Assembly: GCA_035650475.1 (NCBI GenBank)
Contig: DASRHP010000006.1
Span: 372,001-436,000, forward strand
DNA: 64,000 nucleotides
Direction: 5' to 3'
Source: Candidatus Binataceae bacterium
Lineage (GTDB): Bacteria; Desulfobacterota; Binatia; Binatales; Binataceae
This document shows, in pieces, positions 27,464-37,422 of this stretch. The position numbers and the translations under genes were made by a program. Under the pieces are notes generated by a model. It searched no databases and had not been told where the DNA came from. It saw only the letters and a list, made by a program, of their open reading frames with translations. Position 1 is the first letter of the stretch. The number at the start of each line of letters is the position of its first letter.

Positions 27464-28330
27464 CTAGGTCGAAACCACGCTTCGGAGATAGGCTCGCAAC
27501 CTATCAGCGACCTCCGGCCGTTTCAATCCGAAGCCCACCTGCGCGGCGAGGAAGCCGAAGCGGTCGCCGAGGTCGTAGCGCGTGCCGATGACCTCGTAAC
27601 CGTACATCGCCCGCCGCTGGCTGAGCGCACGCAGCGCGTCGGTGAGTTGGAGCTCGCCGCCCGCGCCCGGCTTGCCCGCAGCGAGCAGCTCGAAAACCTC
27701 GGGCGTCAGCACGTAGCGGCCCATGATCGCGAAGTTGCTCGGCGCCTTGGCCGGTTCCGGCTTCTCCACCATCCCATGCAGTCGGTACAGCCGCTCGCCG
27801 GCGGTGGTCGCCTCGACGATTCCGTACTTCGAGATGTCGGCATGCGCTACGCGCATCAGCGCGACCACCGGCGCGTCGCGTTCCTCGGCCACCGCGATCA
27901 GCTGGCGCAGGCAGGGCGGGTCGGCGTCGAAGATATCGTCGGGCAGGATCACCGCGAACGGTTCGTCGCCGACCGCCGCGCGCGCCTGGAGCACGGCATG
28001 GCCCAGGCCGAGCGGCCGTTCCTGAGTTGCGGGCGTGATGCGCACGGCCGGATTGGTCGCCCGCACCATCGCGAGCAGATCGTACTTGCCGCGCTCCTCA
28101 AGATGGCGCTCCAGTTCGACGGCGGGCTCGAAGTGGTCCAGCACGAGCGTGCGCCCGGGCGCGACCACGATGACGACCTCCTCGATGCCCGAAGCGACTG
28201 CCTCCTCGACCACGACCTGGATAGCCGGGCGATCGACGACCGGCAGGATCTCCTTGGGGATGACCTTGGAGGCGGGCAGCATGCGCGTGCCGAGCCCGGC
28301 CGCCACGATCACGGCTTTGCGGACTTTCAT
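27464..28330 (-). CDS. galU: UTP--glucose-1-phosphate uridylyltransferase
   Basis: This 288-residue nucleotidyltransferase makes UDP-glucose, the precursor for polysaccharides and lipopolysaccharide sugars. It has the GalU nucleotide motif AVIVAAGLGTRMLPASKVIPKEILPV within its first 30 residues, followed by VVVEEAVASGIEEVV and ILPDDIF. Length is normal. It lies between a DksA-type gene and tRNA-Ala, all in the same direction. Its product may feed the exopolysaccharide cluster at the right end of the window. Confidence 0.96.
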   Translation of the reverse strand: MKVRKAVIVAAGLGTRMLPASKVIPKEILPVVDRPAIQVVVEEAVASGIEEVVIVVAPGRTLVLDHFEPAVELERHLEERGKYDLLAMVRATNPAVRITPATQERPLGLGHAVLQARAAVGDEPFAVILPDDIFDADPPCLRQLIAVAEERDAPVVALMRVAHADISKYGIVEATTAGERLYRLHGMVEKPEPAKAPSNFAIMGRYVLTPEVFELLAAGKPGAGGELQLTDALRALSQRRAMYGYEVIGTRYDLGDRFGFLAAQVGFGLKRPEVADRLRAYLRSVVST

Positions 28331-28364
28331 CGCGTGCCTGACTTGTGGAAGGAAGTCCGGGCGA

Positions 28365-28733
28365 TCAGCGGGTGAAACCTTGGCGCTCGCGCGCCTCCTG
28401 CGCCGACTTGCAACTGATGCACAGCGTGGTCACCGGACGCGCCCGCAGCCGCTCGATTCCGATCTGATCCCCGCATTCCTCGCACAGGCCGTAGCTGCCG
28501 CCCTCGATGCGCGCGAAGGCTTCGTCGATCTTGCTCAGCAGCTTGCGCTCGCGATCGCGCATCCTGAGCAGGAAGGCACGGTCGGATTCGAGCGAGGCGC
28601 GATCGGTGGGGTCGGCGCAGGCCTCCTCGGACTTGGTGTTGAGCGCACCAAGCGCTCGCTCGGCTTCCTCCAGAATCTCGCGCTTGCGGTCCTCGAGCAG
28701 GCGGCGGAAAAAATTAAGCTCCCTTTGCCTCAT
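28365..28733 (-). CDS. DksA/TraR-type C4 zinc-finger protein
   Basis: This 122-residue protein has a long N-terminal coiled coil and a C-terminal zinc finger (C84, C87, C105, C108: LCEECG and CISC). The coiled-coil tip contains DPTDRAS, matching the DxxDxA acidic tip by which DksA modulates RNA polymerase with ppGpp. It is somewhat shorter than E. coli DksA. It may be a true DksA or a DksA-like regulator. Confidence 0.9.
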   Translation of the reverse strand: MRQRELNFFRRLLEDRKREILEEAERALGALNTKSEEACADPTDRASLESDRAFLLRMRDRERKLLSKIDEAFARIEGGSYGLCEECGDQIGIERLRARPVTTLCISCKSAQEARERQGFTR

Positions 28734-28802
28734 GGACGCGGACCGCGCAGCAGAGGACTGTTATTGTAGTTCCGCCCTATTACTATGTAAACAGGGCTCG
28801 CT

Positions 28803-29975
28803 GTGAAGACGGCTTACTTCGACGCATTCTCGGGGCTGAGCGGCGACATGATCGTCGGCGCGATGCTGGATAGCGGCGCCGACTTCGGCGAATTGCGGGC
28901 CGCGCTCGGCGCGCTGCCGCTCGAGGGCTGGCGCGTGGCAGTGCGACGCAAAACCGTGAGCGGAATCTCCGCGCTCAAGTTCGAGGTCGAGGCCGCGCCG
29001 CTCCAGCCCGAGCGCCATTTCGACGACATCCGCGAAATCGTCGAACGCGCGACCACGCTCGAGCGCAGCGTCAAGGATCGCGCCCTTAAGATCTTCGCCG
29101 CACTCGCCGAGGCCGAAGCCAAGGTCCATCGCACGAGCCCCGCCGAGGTTCACTTCCACGAAGTCGGCGCGGTGGATGCGATCATCGACGTGGTCGGCGC
29201 CGCCTGGTGCTTCGAGCGGCTCGCGATCGGCGAGGCGTTCGTCTCCGGGTTGCCGATGGGCCGCGGCTTCGTGCGCTCGCGCCACGGCGTAATCCCGGTG
29301 CCGGCGCCCGCGACGGCCGAGCTGCTCGCCGGTTTCGAGGTGCGGATGGGCGACGGCGAAGCCGAGATGGTCACGCCGACCGGCGCCGCGATCGTGTGCG
29401 CGCTGGCGCGGCCGGCGCCAGCCGCGATGGGGCTTAGAGTCGAGCGCGTCGGCTACGGCGCCGGAACCAAAGACTTCGCCGACCGGCCCAATGTGCTGCG
29501 TTTGATGCTCGGCGAGCGCGAGCCGCAGTACGAGGCCGACGAGCTCGTCGAAATCCAGGCCAATATCGACGACCTCAATCCACAGATATACGATCACGTC
29601 GTCGAGCGGCTGCTCGAGACCGGGGCGCGCGACGTGACGCTAACGCCCACGATCATGAAGAAGGGCCGCCCCGCGATCACGGTCGCGGTGCTCGCGGAGC
29701 CCTCCGCGCGCGAGCGGATCGCCGCGGTGCTCTTCGTCGAAACCTCCACCATCGGCCTGCGCTACCATCCGGTGGCCCGGCTCAAGCTCGCGCGCGAGAT
29801 CATCGAGGTGGACACCCGATGGGGTCGCGTGCGGGCCAAGCTATCGCGCGGCGGCGAGACGGTCACGGTCGCGCCGGAGTACGACGATTGCAAACGGATC
29901 GCGCGCGAAAGCAACGTTGCGCTGCGCGCGGTGCTCGAGGAGGCGCACGCGGCGGCGCGCCGGCGGATCTCCTGA
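28803..29975 (+). CDS. larC: LarC, nickel insertion protein for the nickel-pincer cofactor
   Basis: This 390-residue protein starts at GTG 28803 with YFDAFSGLSGDMIVGAMLD, and has FHEVGAVDAIIDVVG and VEIQANIDDLNPQIYDHV, all characteristic of LarC. LarC inserts nickel into pyridinium-3,5-bisthiocarboxylic acid mononucleotide, the cofactor of lactate racemase and related LarA enzymes. No larB, larE or larA is present in the window. The stop is one base before queE, so the two are translated together. Confidence 0.93.
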   Translation: MKTAYFDAFSGLSGDMIVGAMLDSGADFGELRAALGALPLEGWRVAVRRKTVSGISALKFEVEAAPLQPERHFDDIREIVERATTLERSVKDRALKIFAALAEAEAKVHRTSPAEVHFHEVGAVDAIIDVVGAAWCFERLAIGEAFVSGLPMGRGFVRSRHGVIPVPAPATAELLAGFEVRMGDGEAEMVTPTGAAIVCALARPAPAAMGLRVERVGYGAGTKDFADRPNVLRLMLGEREPQYEADELVEIQANIDDLNPQIYDHVVERLLETGARDVTLTPTIMKKGRPAITVAVLAEPSARERIAAVLFVETSTIGLRYHPVARLKLAREIIEVDTRWGRVRAKLSRGGETVTVAPEYDDCKRIARESNVALRAVLEEAHAAARRRIS

Positions 29976-29976
29976 G

Positions 29977-30630
29977 ATGGCGGGCGAACGGCTGCGCGTC
30001 AACGAGATCTTCTTCAGCATCCAGGGCGAATCGACCTGGGCCGGGCGCCCGTGCGCTTTCCTGCGGCTGACCGGATGCAACCTGCGATGCGTCTGGTGCG
30101 ACACCGAGTACGCCTTCTACGAGGGGCGGACGATGACGGTCGAGGAGGCCGCCGCGCGCCTGCTCGAGTACGGATGCGAGCTGGTCGAGATCACCGGCGG
30201 CGAGCCGCTGCTCCAGCCCGGCGTCTATCCGCTCGTCGCGCGCCTGCTCGCCTCCGGCCGCACGGTGCTGATCGAGACCTCGGGCGCGAGCGACGTGAGC
30301 CGGCTTGACCCGCGGGTGGTCAAGGTGATGGACCTCAAGTGCCCGGGTAGCGGCGAGTCGGCGCGCAACCTCTGGCGCAACCTCGAGTATCTGACGCCGC
30401 GCGACGAGGTGAAGTTCGTAATCGCCGACCGCGCCGACTACGAATGGGCGCGCGGCGTTATTGGCGAACACCGGCTGGCGGCGCGCGTCAACGCAGTGCT
30501 GATGGGCTGCGTGTTCGGACGGCTCGACCCGGCGCGGCTGGCCGGATGGATTCTGGCCGACCGGCTGCCGGTGCGGATGCAGCTCCAGATGCACAAACAC
30601 ATCTGGCCCCCGCAGGCGCGTGGGGTCTGA
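29977..30630 (+). CDS. queE: 7-carboxy-7-deazaguanine synthase
   Basis: This 217-residue radical-SAM enzyme of the queuosine/7-deazaguanine pathway has the N-terminal FFSIQGESTWAGRPCAFLR and the cluster motif C34-x3-C38-x2-C41 (CNLRCVWC), then EITGGEPLLQ and KCPGSGES. I use ATG 29977, one base after the larC stop; upstream starts lie inside larC. No other queuosine genes are visible here. Confidence 0.95.
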   Translation: MAGERLRVNEIFFSIQGESTWAGRPCAFLRLTGCNLRCVWCDTEYAFYEGRTMTVEEAAARLLEYGCELVEITGGEPLLQPGVYPLVARLLASGRTVLIETSGASDVSRLDPRVVKVMDLKCPGSGESARNLWRNLEYLTPRDEVKFVIADRADYEWARGVIGEHRLAARVNAVLMGCVFGRLDPARLAGWILADRLPVRMQLQMHKHIWPPQARGV

Positions 30631-30641
30631 GCGGGACGGCC

Positions 30642-30974
30642 ATGGCGGATCCAGGGCATCAGATAACGCCGGAACGGATACGCCAGATACGAATCGGCCT
30701 CGGCGCGGTCGCCGCACTGTTCGTGCTCTGGTGGGTCGTCGAATTCATCACCTATCCCGGCCGGGCCGGCGGCGCCGACGCTTTCGACTTCGTGCTCGCG
30801 CCGATCGCGGGGTTCGGGGGATGGCTGGTCTATCGCGCGTGGCGCGCGGCCTGTCCGCAATGCGGCAATCCGTTCTTCGTCAATCGCGGCCTGCCGCTGG
30901 GCTTTCACTTCTCGACCGAGTGCCCATACTGCGCCTTCGACCTCAGCGACCTCGGCGAGCCGCCCGCGCCCTGA
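30642..30974 (+). CDS. Membrane protein with C-terminal zinc-ribbon-like cysteines
   Basis: This 110-residue protein is of unrecognised family. A hydrophobic segment (IGLGAVAALFVLWWVVEFI) and a second one (FVLAPIAGFGGWLVY) span the membrane, followed by a cytoplasmic-style CPQCGNPFF...CPYC zinc ribbon. ATG 30642 follows the queE stop by 11 bases, so it is probably in the same transcript. The function is unknown. Confidence 0.7.
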   Translation: MADPGHQITPERIRQIRIGLGAVAALFVLWWVVEFITYPGRAGGADAFDFVLAPIAGFGGWLVYRAWRAACPQCGNPFFVNRGLPLGFHFSTECPYCAFDLSDLGEPPAP

Positions 30975-31032
30975 ACGATCGCGCCGAAGTGCGACTTTGA
31001 TCCGACGGCGGCTTGCGGCTAGGCTTGAGCGC

Positions 31033-31353
31033 ATGCCCCCGGGACCCTTGCTCACCGACGTTCTGCCCGATCTGGTCGAGGAGATCGCGTTTCTGCTGCG
31101 CGAGCGTGGCGCCGAACCGCTCGGCGAGCAGCTCCGCACGCTGCGCATCGAGTCGATCTGCGACTGCGGCGACGACAACTGCGCCAGCTTCGCCACCGCC
31201 GCCGAGGTCAAGGTGGCGAGCACGGTCGAGCTCCCCGCGATGGAAGGCTTTCTGATCGTCGATCTCAACGCGGCGAGCGAGATCTGCTTCATCGAGGTGC
31301 TCCATCGGCCCGACGTGAAGTACCTGCTCGAAGAGCACTACCCGGCGTCGTAG
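31033..31353 (+). CDS. Conserved-looking hypothetical protein
   Basis: This protein has 106 residues from ATG 31033; a TTG at 30997 could add 12 residues. It contains a Cys/Asp-rich motif CDCGDDNCASFAT in the middle and an acidic, mixed alpha/beta composition (FLIVDLNAASEICFIEVLHRPDVKYLLE). I do not recognise the family. Codon bias toward G/C at third positions matches its neighbours, and it lies between two clear genes in the same direction. Confidence 0.6.
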   Translation: MPPGPLLTDVLPDLVEEIAFLLRERGAEPLGEQLRTLRIESICDCGDDNCASFATAAEVKVASTVELPAMEGFLIVDLNAASEICFIEVLHRPDVKYLLEEHYPAS

Positions 31354-31372
31354 GCGCGGCGGAGTGGCTGCG

Positions 31373-32107
31373 ATGCGGATTTTCCTGGCCGGAGCGACGG
31401 GAGCGGTGGGACGCCGGATGCTGCCGCTGCTGCGGCGCGCAGGCCACGACGTCGCCGGCACAACGCGCTCGCAAGCGAAGGCGCAAAGCCTGCGCGCCGC
31501 CGGGATCGAGCCGGTGGTCGTCGATGTCTATGACGCCGACGCACTTTGCGCGGCGGTAGCGGCGGCGCGGCCCGACGTCATCGTCCATCAGTTAACCGAC
31601 CTGCCTGCTGCTCTTAAGGCTGAGTTGATGGCTGAGGGGCTGATGCGCAACGCGCGACTGCGGATAGAGGGGACGCGCAACCTTGTCGAGGCGGCGCTGC
31701 GGGCGGGTGTGCGCCGGATGGTCGCGCAGAGTATCGCGTTCGTCTATGCGCCGGGCCCCGAACCGCATGCGGAGAGCCACCCGCTCCTACGGGGCGCCGA
31801 AGGCGTGATGCACGCGACGATGGAGGGCGTGACCACTCTTGAGCGGCTGACCACCGCGACGCCGGGACTCGGCGGCCTGGTCCTGCGCTACGGGATGTTC
31901 TACGGGCCGGGCACCGGATTCGACGCCCCGCCCCGGCGGCCCGGGGTGCACGTCGATGCGGCGGCGTGGGCGGCGGTGCTCGCGCTCGAGCGCGGCGGGC
32001 CCGGGGTCTACAACGTCGCCGACGACGACGGCGCGGTTTCGATCGCCAAGGCGCGCCGCGAGTTGGGCTGGGATCCCGCTTTCAGGCTCGACAACGCCGT
32101 CGGCTGA
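31373..32107 (+). CDS. NAD-dependent epimerase/dehydratase-family protein
   Basis: This 244-residue extended-SDR protein has the N-terminal Rossmann motif GATGAVGRR and a strand ending VVDVYDAD. The segment AQSIAFVYAPGPEPHAE aligns with the SxxxVY active-site region, but a canonical YxxxK is not evident, so it may be a reductase or an atypical nucleoside-sugar epimerase-fold protein. It is shorter than normal sugar epimerases. ATG 31373 has GGAG eight bases upstream. Confidence 0.8.
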   Translation: MRIFLAGATGAVGRRMLPLLRRAGHDVAGTTRSQAKAQSLRAAGIEPVVVDVYDADALCAAVAAARPDVIVHQLTDLPAALKAELMAEGLMRNARLRIEGTRNLVEAALRAGVRRMVAQSIAFVYAPGPEPHAESHPLLRGAEGVMHATMEGVTTLERLTTATPGLGGLVLRYGMFYGPGTGFDAPPRRPGVHVDAAAWAAVLALERGGPGVYNVADDDGAVSIAKARRELGWDPAFRLDNAVG

Positions 32108-32132
32108 CCAGGGCGAGTGCGATCACGCTATC

Positions 32133-32447
32133 CTAGTCCACTTCGACGCTTGCGCGGCCGCGAATTACGACGCTGAGCTTTCCGCGCGCGACATCGTCGG
32201 GCACGCGGAAGACCACGACGTAGGTGCCGGAGCCGCCGCCGGCCAACTCGCCACCGCTGCCGTCGCCCGAAGCTCCGATCATGCGCTCCATCCTGAGCGC
32301 GTAAGTTGCGGGCAGATCGACGTCGTACCGTGTGCGATCGGCGGTCACCAGGCGCAGCGTCAGGGGATTCACCGCAATGTAGTTCGTGCCGTGGTTGACA
32401 ACAGTGTGAGTGATCAAGACGAAGCGGGCGCCGCGCCCCGGCTCCAT
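32133..32447 (-). CDS. DUF4352-like immunoglobulin-fold protein lacking a signal peptide
   Basis: This 104-residue protein resembles the DUF4352 domain (VVNHGTNYIAVNPLTLRLVTADRTRY..., GGELAGGGSGTYVVVFRVPDDV). Secreted members normally have an N-terminal signal or lipobox, but here an in-frame TAG lies shortly upstream of the ATG and no signal is encoded. It may be a truncated relic or a cytoplasmic variant. It is convergent with the epimerase-like gene, 25 bases apart. Confidence 0.55.
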   Translation of the reverse strand: MEPGRGARFVLITHTVVNHGTNYIAVNPLTLRLVTADRTRYDVDLPATYALRMERMIGASGDGSGGELAGGGSGTYVVVFRVPDDVARGKLSVVIRGRASVEVD

Positions 32448-32532
32448 CGTTGGTAGGCTTCGGCCTTTGCCCTAAAAGAGCAAAAACCCCGCCAACCGGA
32501 CACCGGCTGATGGCACAGGCACGGAGGGCTGA

Positions 32533-32567
32533 AAACGACGGCGCGGGGCCCGAGCGGGCCCCGCGCC
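32533..32567 (-). terminator. Intrinsic terminator of the cytochrome c gene
   Basis: GGCGCGGGGCCC (32540-32551) and GGGCCCCGCGCC (32556-32567) form a perfect 12-bp stem with a GAGC loop, followed on the minus strand by GTCGTTTTC. It lies about 70 bases past the cytochrome gene. Confidence 0.75.
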
Positions 32568-32637
32568 TGTAGTCTTTCGGAGACAGTCCGGCCGGAACGA
32601 AGCGTCCGCTTCGGGTCCGTCCGAGGCGGTGTGGAAG

Positions 32638-33081
32638 CTACTTTTCCTGAATCGTATTCAGGTACTGGAGCAGCAATTGGATGCGCTGGCTCGCGATGGT
32701 CGGCGCCGGGTTGCTGCCTGCCGCGCGCGCCGCCTCACCGAAGCGCTCGCCCCAGATGGGCATGTCACGGGTGCCGTGTGCAGCAACTTCCTCGCGACCG
32801 TCGATTATGCGGGCAATGCGCGGGGCGGGGAACGTGCCGTTGTTATTCTTGGACAGCACGGTCAGATCCGCCGGCTTCTTGGTCAGCATCGTGGCGTACG
32901 GCCCGTCGCCCTTGCCGTCCTTGCCGTGGCAAACCGCGCAGTCCCTCATGTAGGTGCCTCTGCCGGCCGGATAACCCAGCCTCTGCTGGGCGGCCGCCGT
33001 GCCCGGCAGCAACGCCATTCCGGCGGAGATCATCAACCCCAGCGCAAGACAGTCGGTCAGATGCCCCAACCTGCTTCTCAT
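32638..33081 (-). CDS. Secreted c-type cytochrome
   Basis: This is a 147-residue single-heme cytochrome c. A signal peptide (LGLMISAGMALLPGTAAA) is followed by the heme motif C48-AV-C51-H52 and a probable axial methionine in RDMPIWG (M107). It acts in the periplasm as an electron carrier. No partner oxidase or dehydrogenase lies next to it. The 3' side carries a strong terminator, so it appears to be monocistronic. Confidence 0.93.
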   Translation of the reverse strand: MRSRLGHLTDCLALGLMISAGMALLPGTAAAQQRLGYPAGRGTYMRDCAVCHGKDGKGDGPYATMLTKKPADLTVLSKNNNGTFPAPRIARIIDGREEVAAHGTRDMPIWGERFGEAARAAGSNPAPTIASQRIQLLLQYLNTIQEK

Positions 33082-33319
33082 TAGCTCTCCTCCCTTCGCG
33101 GTTCCTCTCCACTCTCCATCGCGTCGATACTGCTAGGCAGACGGTTAAGTTATGCCGACGAAACCACAGCCAAAATCAGCGGCAGACGACCTTTACCCTA
33201 AGTGCGTGTGGCAAACAAGCCGCTGCCTTGGGGGATTTCTCCACCTCGGCGGCGTCCAGCGACGTCGGAGGCGGGCGCGCCGGGAGCGCGTTTGGCGGGC
33301 GCGCCGGACGGATGGGGGC

Positions 33320-34183
33320 CTATCCGAGCGCGCTTGCGGGCTGGACGCCCGGACGAAAGGAGGCGGCGAACTCGACCACCTCGGCGGCGACGCGCTCCTT
33401 CTCGCTATCCACCGTGATCACGTGGAAGCTTTTGTCGAGATAGATCGCGCGCTTCTGCAAGCTCCCCAAATGGGCGAGGACGAATTCGACGTTTTTGTCG
33501 GCCGGGCAGACGTGGTCCTGACGGCTATGGATGATCAGCGCCGGCTGCGTCACACGGCCAAGTCGCGCGCGCACGCCGGCGGAGAGATCGAGCAACTCGA
33601 ACACCGCGCTCAGCGGCATCAGCGGCGTCGAAGGATGCACGCTGCGGGCGGCATCGTCGTGGATGTCGGCGCCGGCGCAGCGCAGATAGATGCGGCTGGC
33701 GAACGGACCCAGCGCGCGCACCGCGCGCAGCGCCGCTCGTATCCACAGCGGCAAGAAAAAGGCCGGCGACAGCATCACGACCCCGGCCACGGCTTCGCGC
33801 TGATCCGCCGCCAGGCGCGCCGCCAGCACGCCGCCCATCGAGAGTCCGATAACGACGTTGGGATCGCCGAACTGGCGCAGCCGCTCGAAGCCCTCGACCA
33901 CGCTCTCGTACCATTGCGCGTGTGTCGCCGCGCCGAGGTCCTGTGGCTCGGCCGCGTGACCGGCCAGCCGCACGCCGCACACCCGCACTCCGGCGGCAGC
34001 GAGCCGTTCGCCCAAAAAGCGCATCTCGTAAGGCGTGCCGCTGAGCCCATGGACGAGCAGGGCGCTCACGCCCGCGCCGGGAAAGAAAAACTCACGGGTA
34101 TCGACCGTCGAGCGGGTTGGGTGAGGATCGTCGTCGGACGAATTACTCATTGACTGCGTCGGGCTTTGCACCCTCTCACTCAT
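33320..34183 (-). CDS. Alpha/beta hydrolase, carboxylesterase-like
   Basis: This serine hydrolase is 287 residues from ATG 34183; ATG 34150 is an alternative. It has LLVHGLSGTPYEMRFLGERL, the nucleophile elbow GLSMGG (S115), an acid in HSRQDHVCP and the catalytic histidine in KSFHVITVD. The pattern is that of Est30-type carboxylesterases or monoacylglycerol lipases. An upstream open frame overlapping ppiD is not part of it. The gene begins 34 bases after the ppiD stop, so it may be expressed with ppiD. Confidence 0.88.
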   Translation of the reverse strand: MSERVQSPTQSMSNSSDDDPHPTRSTVDTREFFFPGAGVSALLVHGLSGTPYEMRFLGERLAAAGVRVCGVRLAGHAAEPQDLGAATHAQWYESVVEGFERLRQFGDPNVVIGLSMGGVLAARLAADQREAVAGVVMLSPAFFLPLWIRAALRAVRALGPFASRIYLRCAGADIHDDAARSVHPSTPLMPLSAVFELLDLSAGVRARLGRVTQPALIIHSRQDHVCPADKNVEFVLAHLGSLQKRAIYLDKSFHVITVDSEKERVAAEVVEFAASFRPGVQPASALG

Positions 34184-34217
34184 TTTGTTCTGCGCGAAAG
34201 CCGGGGCGAGCCGCCGC

Positions 34218-36131
34218 TTACATCGAGGATTCAGTGGGTTGGCCGATGAGGTCCGGATGGACCGTGATCTGGGCGCGCGCACGCAGGTTCTGGACGAAGC
34301 TGGCCCACGCCCGCATCTGGCGCTCCTTGCGCAGCCGTTCGATGAACGAATCCTTTGCCTGTTTCCATTGCGCGTCGTCGGGCTCAGCCCGTTTCTGCAC
34401 CTCGAAGACGTAGGCGTTGCCGTCCAGCGCGAGCGGGTGTCCGACCAGGCCGGGAACCGTCGGCTCGAGCGCGGCCGCCTCGACCGCGTCGGAAAAGGCG
34501 CCGATCGTCGGTATCGAGCCCTCGGCGCGCGAGAAATCACCGGTCGTCCGGACCTGCAATTTGAGTTCGGCGGCGACCTTGTCGAAATCGGCAGGGGCTT
34601 TGACCTGCTTGATGAAGGCTGCAGCCTGCTCCTGCGCTTTGGCCTCAGCCATCTCGCGCACCAATGCCGCACGCACTTTGCTCTGGACGTCGGCGAGCTT
34701 GGGAATGTAGCTAGGCGCACGCGCGATGAGCTTGACCAGGAAAGACGCGTTGCGGCCGTTGATCACGCGCACGTCGTTGGGGTTCAGCTTGAATGCCTCC
34801 TGCATCACGCGCGGGTCGTCTATCTCCGGGGTGTGCTGGTCGATGGCGAGATATGGCGTGCGGATAACGTTGAGGCCGCGCTTCTCGGCCAGCTGAGCCA
34901 TCCCCTTGCCGTCCAGCGCGGCGGCGAGGTCCTGGTCGATGGCTTGATGGGCCGCCTCGGCGCCTTCGCGATGGCGCAGGCCCTCGATAATCTTCGGCCG
35001 CGCCTCCTCCAGCGTGTCAACGTGGGCGAGCTTGTGGTCTTCGACCTCGATGACGTGGAAACCGAACTGGGTCTCCGCAATGGTCATCTCGCCCGGCCGC
35101 AGTCTGAAGGCGGCCTCGGCGAACGGCTTGACCATCTCGCCCTGCGAGAAGTAACCGAGCTCGCCGCCGTTGTTTTTGGAGCCCGGATCGTCCGAGTATT
35201 GTCGGGCAAGCTTGGCGAAATCGGCGCCCGCCTTGAGCTGCTTGAGGATGTCCTCAGCCTTGGCTCTGGCGGCCTGCTTCTGTTGGGGCGCGGCGTTGGC
35301 GGGCACGGCGATCAGGATATGGCGCGCGCGGACCTGTTCGGGATGGGTGAAATTCTGATCCCGGTAGCGCTTGTAGTAGTCCTCAATTTCCTTGTCCGAG
35401 GGGTTGAACTTGGCGCCCATCTGGTCGGGATCGTAGCGGATGAAGTCGAACTGAATCCGCTCGGGCTCGCGGAACTGCTCGCGATGCTGGTTGTAGTAGT
35501 CCTCAACCTGCTTCTGGGTCGGCGTCATCGAAGGAACGAAGCCGGAGTAAGGGATTTCGACGTAGGCCAGCGCCAGCTTGAGATTGAGCCGGTCGTACTC
35601 CTGGTGCGCCTCGGAGTCGCTGATTTCGACGCTCTGGCTGACCATCCGCCGCATCAGCTCTTGGAGCAACTGAAGGCGGGTGTCGGCTTCGTATTCGGCC
35701 GGGTGCAAGCCGTTTGCGCGCAGCACCTGCTGGTAGGCCTGGAAGTCGAAGCGGCCACCGACCTGGAAGGCGGCCTGCGACGCGATCGCCTGCTCCAATT
35801 GAGCGTCGCCGATCTTAAGCCCCAAACGATGGGCTTCATCGAGCACAAGTTGCTGATCGATGAGCTGGTCGAGAGCCTCCTGGCGGACGTTGAAGCGAGC
35901 CAGCACTTGCGCCGCCTCGGCGCCGTAGACCTGCTGGAGACGGCGGCGAATCTGCTCGGCCTCGTGCTCAACGTCCTTGGACAGGATCTGATGGCCATCC
36001 ACGGTGGCCACCGGCTTGATGCGGGTGAAGAAGCCGGTGCCGACGCCCCAGAACGCGAAAACGGCGATGAGCGCAATCACGATCGCGCGGATCGTCCACG
36101 AATAGGCGTGCTTGCGCATCAGGTCGAGCAT
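34218..36131 (-). CDS. ppiD: PpiD/SurA-type peptidyl-prolyl isomerase, membrane-anchored
   Basis: This 637-residue periplasmic chaperone has an N-terminal membrane anchor (IRAIVIALIAVFAFWGVG), a SurA-like N domain, a parvulin domain at about 265-367 (RARHILIAV...GGELGYFSQGEMVKPFAEAAF...GFHVIEVE), and a C-terminal chaperone-like region. It helps fold proteins crossing the inner membrane. ATG 36131 is only about ten bases from a good -10 element, so the start could instead be the ATG at 36119 (MRKHAYSW). It is divergent from mreB. Confidence 0.93.
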   Translation of the reverse strand: MLDLMRKHAYSWTIRAIVIALIAVFAFWGVGTGFFTRIKPVATVDGHQILSKDVEHEAEQIRRRLQQVYGAEAAQVLARFNVRQEALDQLIDQQLVLDEAHRLGLKIGDAQLEQAIASQAAFQVGGRFDFQAYQQVLRANGLHPAEYEADTRLQLLQELMRRMVSQSVEISDSEAHQEYDRLNLKLALAYVEIPYSGFVPSMTPTQKQVEDYYNQHREQFREPERIQFDFIRYDPDQMGAKFNPSDKEIEDYYKRYRDQNFTHPEQVRARHILIAVPANAAPQQKQAARAKAEDILKQLKAGADFAKLARQYSDDPGSKNNGGELGYFSQGEMVKPFAEAAFRLRPGEMTIAETQFGFHVIEVEDHKLAHVDTLEEARPKIIEGLRHREGAEAAHQAIDQDLAAALDGKGMAQLAEKRGLNVIRTPYLAIDQHTPEIDDPRVMQEAFKLNPNDVRVINGRNASFLVKLIARAPSYIPKLADVQSKVRAALVREMAEAKAQEQAAAFIKQVKAPADFDKVAAELKLQVRTTGDFSRAEGSIPTIGAFSDAVEAAALEPTVPGLVGHPLALDGNAYVFEVQKRAEPDDAQWKQAKDSFIERLRKERQMRAWASFVQNLRARAQITVHPDLIGQPTESSM

Positions 36132-36140
36132 TACGCACCA

Positions 36141-36169
36141 ATCATATTTCGCTATTTTCTGCCGCGCAA
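36141..36169 (-). promoter_or_regulatory. Sigma70-like promoter for ppiD
   Basis: On the minus strand, TTGCGC (36164-36169) and TATGAT (36141-36146) are 17 bases apart. Transcription would begin around 36134, giving an almost leaderless message for the ATG at 36131, or a leader of about 15 bases for the ATG at 36119. Confidence 0.5.
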
Positions 36170-36209
36170 TTCGGTCAGCGCCTTGCCTCAGCAGATGCGC
36201 GTCTGTTAA

Positions 36210-37376
<1,167 letters not shown>

Positions 37377-37422
37377 CGCGAGCGGACGATGGCGTCCTGA
37401 CGCATCGCCGAAGCGCAATGCG

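Noticed and set aside
33320..34720. Extension of the esterase frame to 466 codons
   Set aside because: The added part overlaps the ppiD end in another frame and has no esterase features.
34185..36209. 674-codon plus-strand frame opposite ppiD
   Set aside because: The minus-strand PpiD has a membrane anchor and a parvulin domain; the antisense product has low-complexity composition only.
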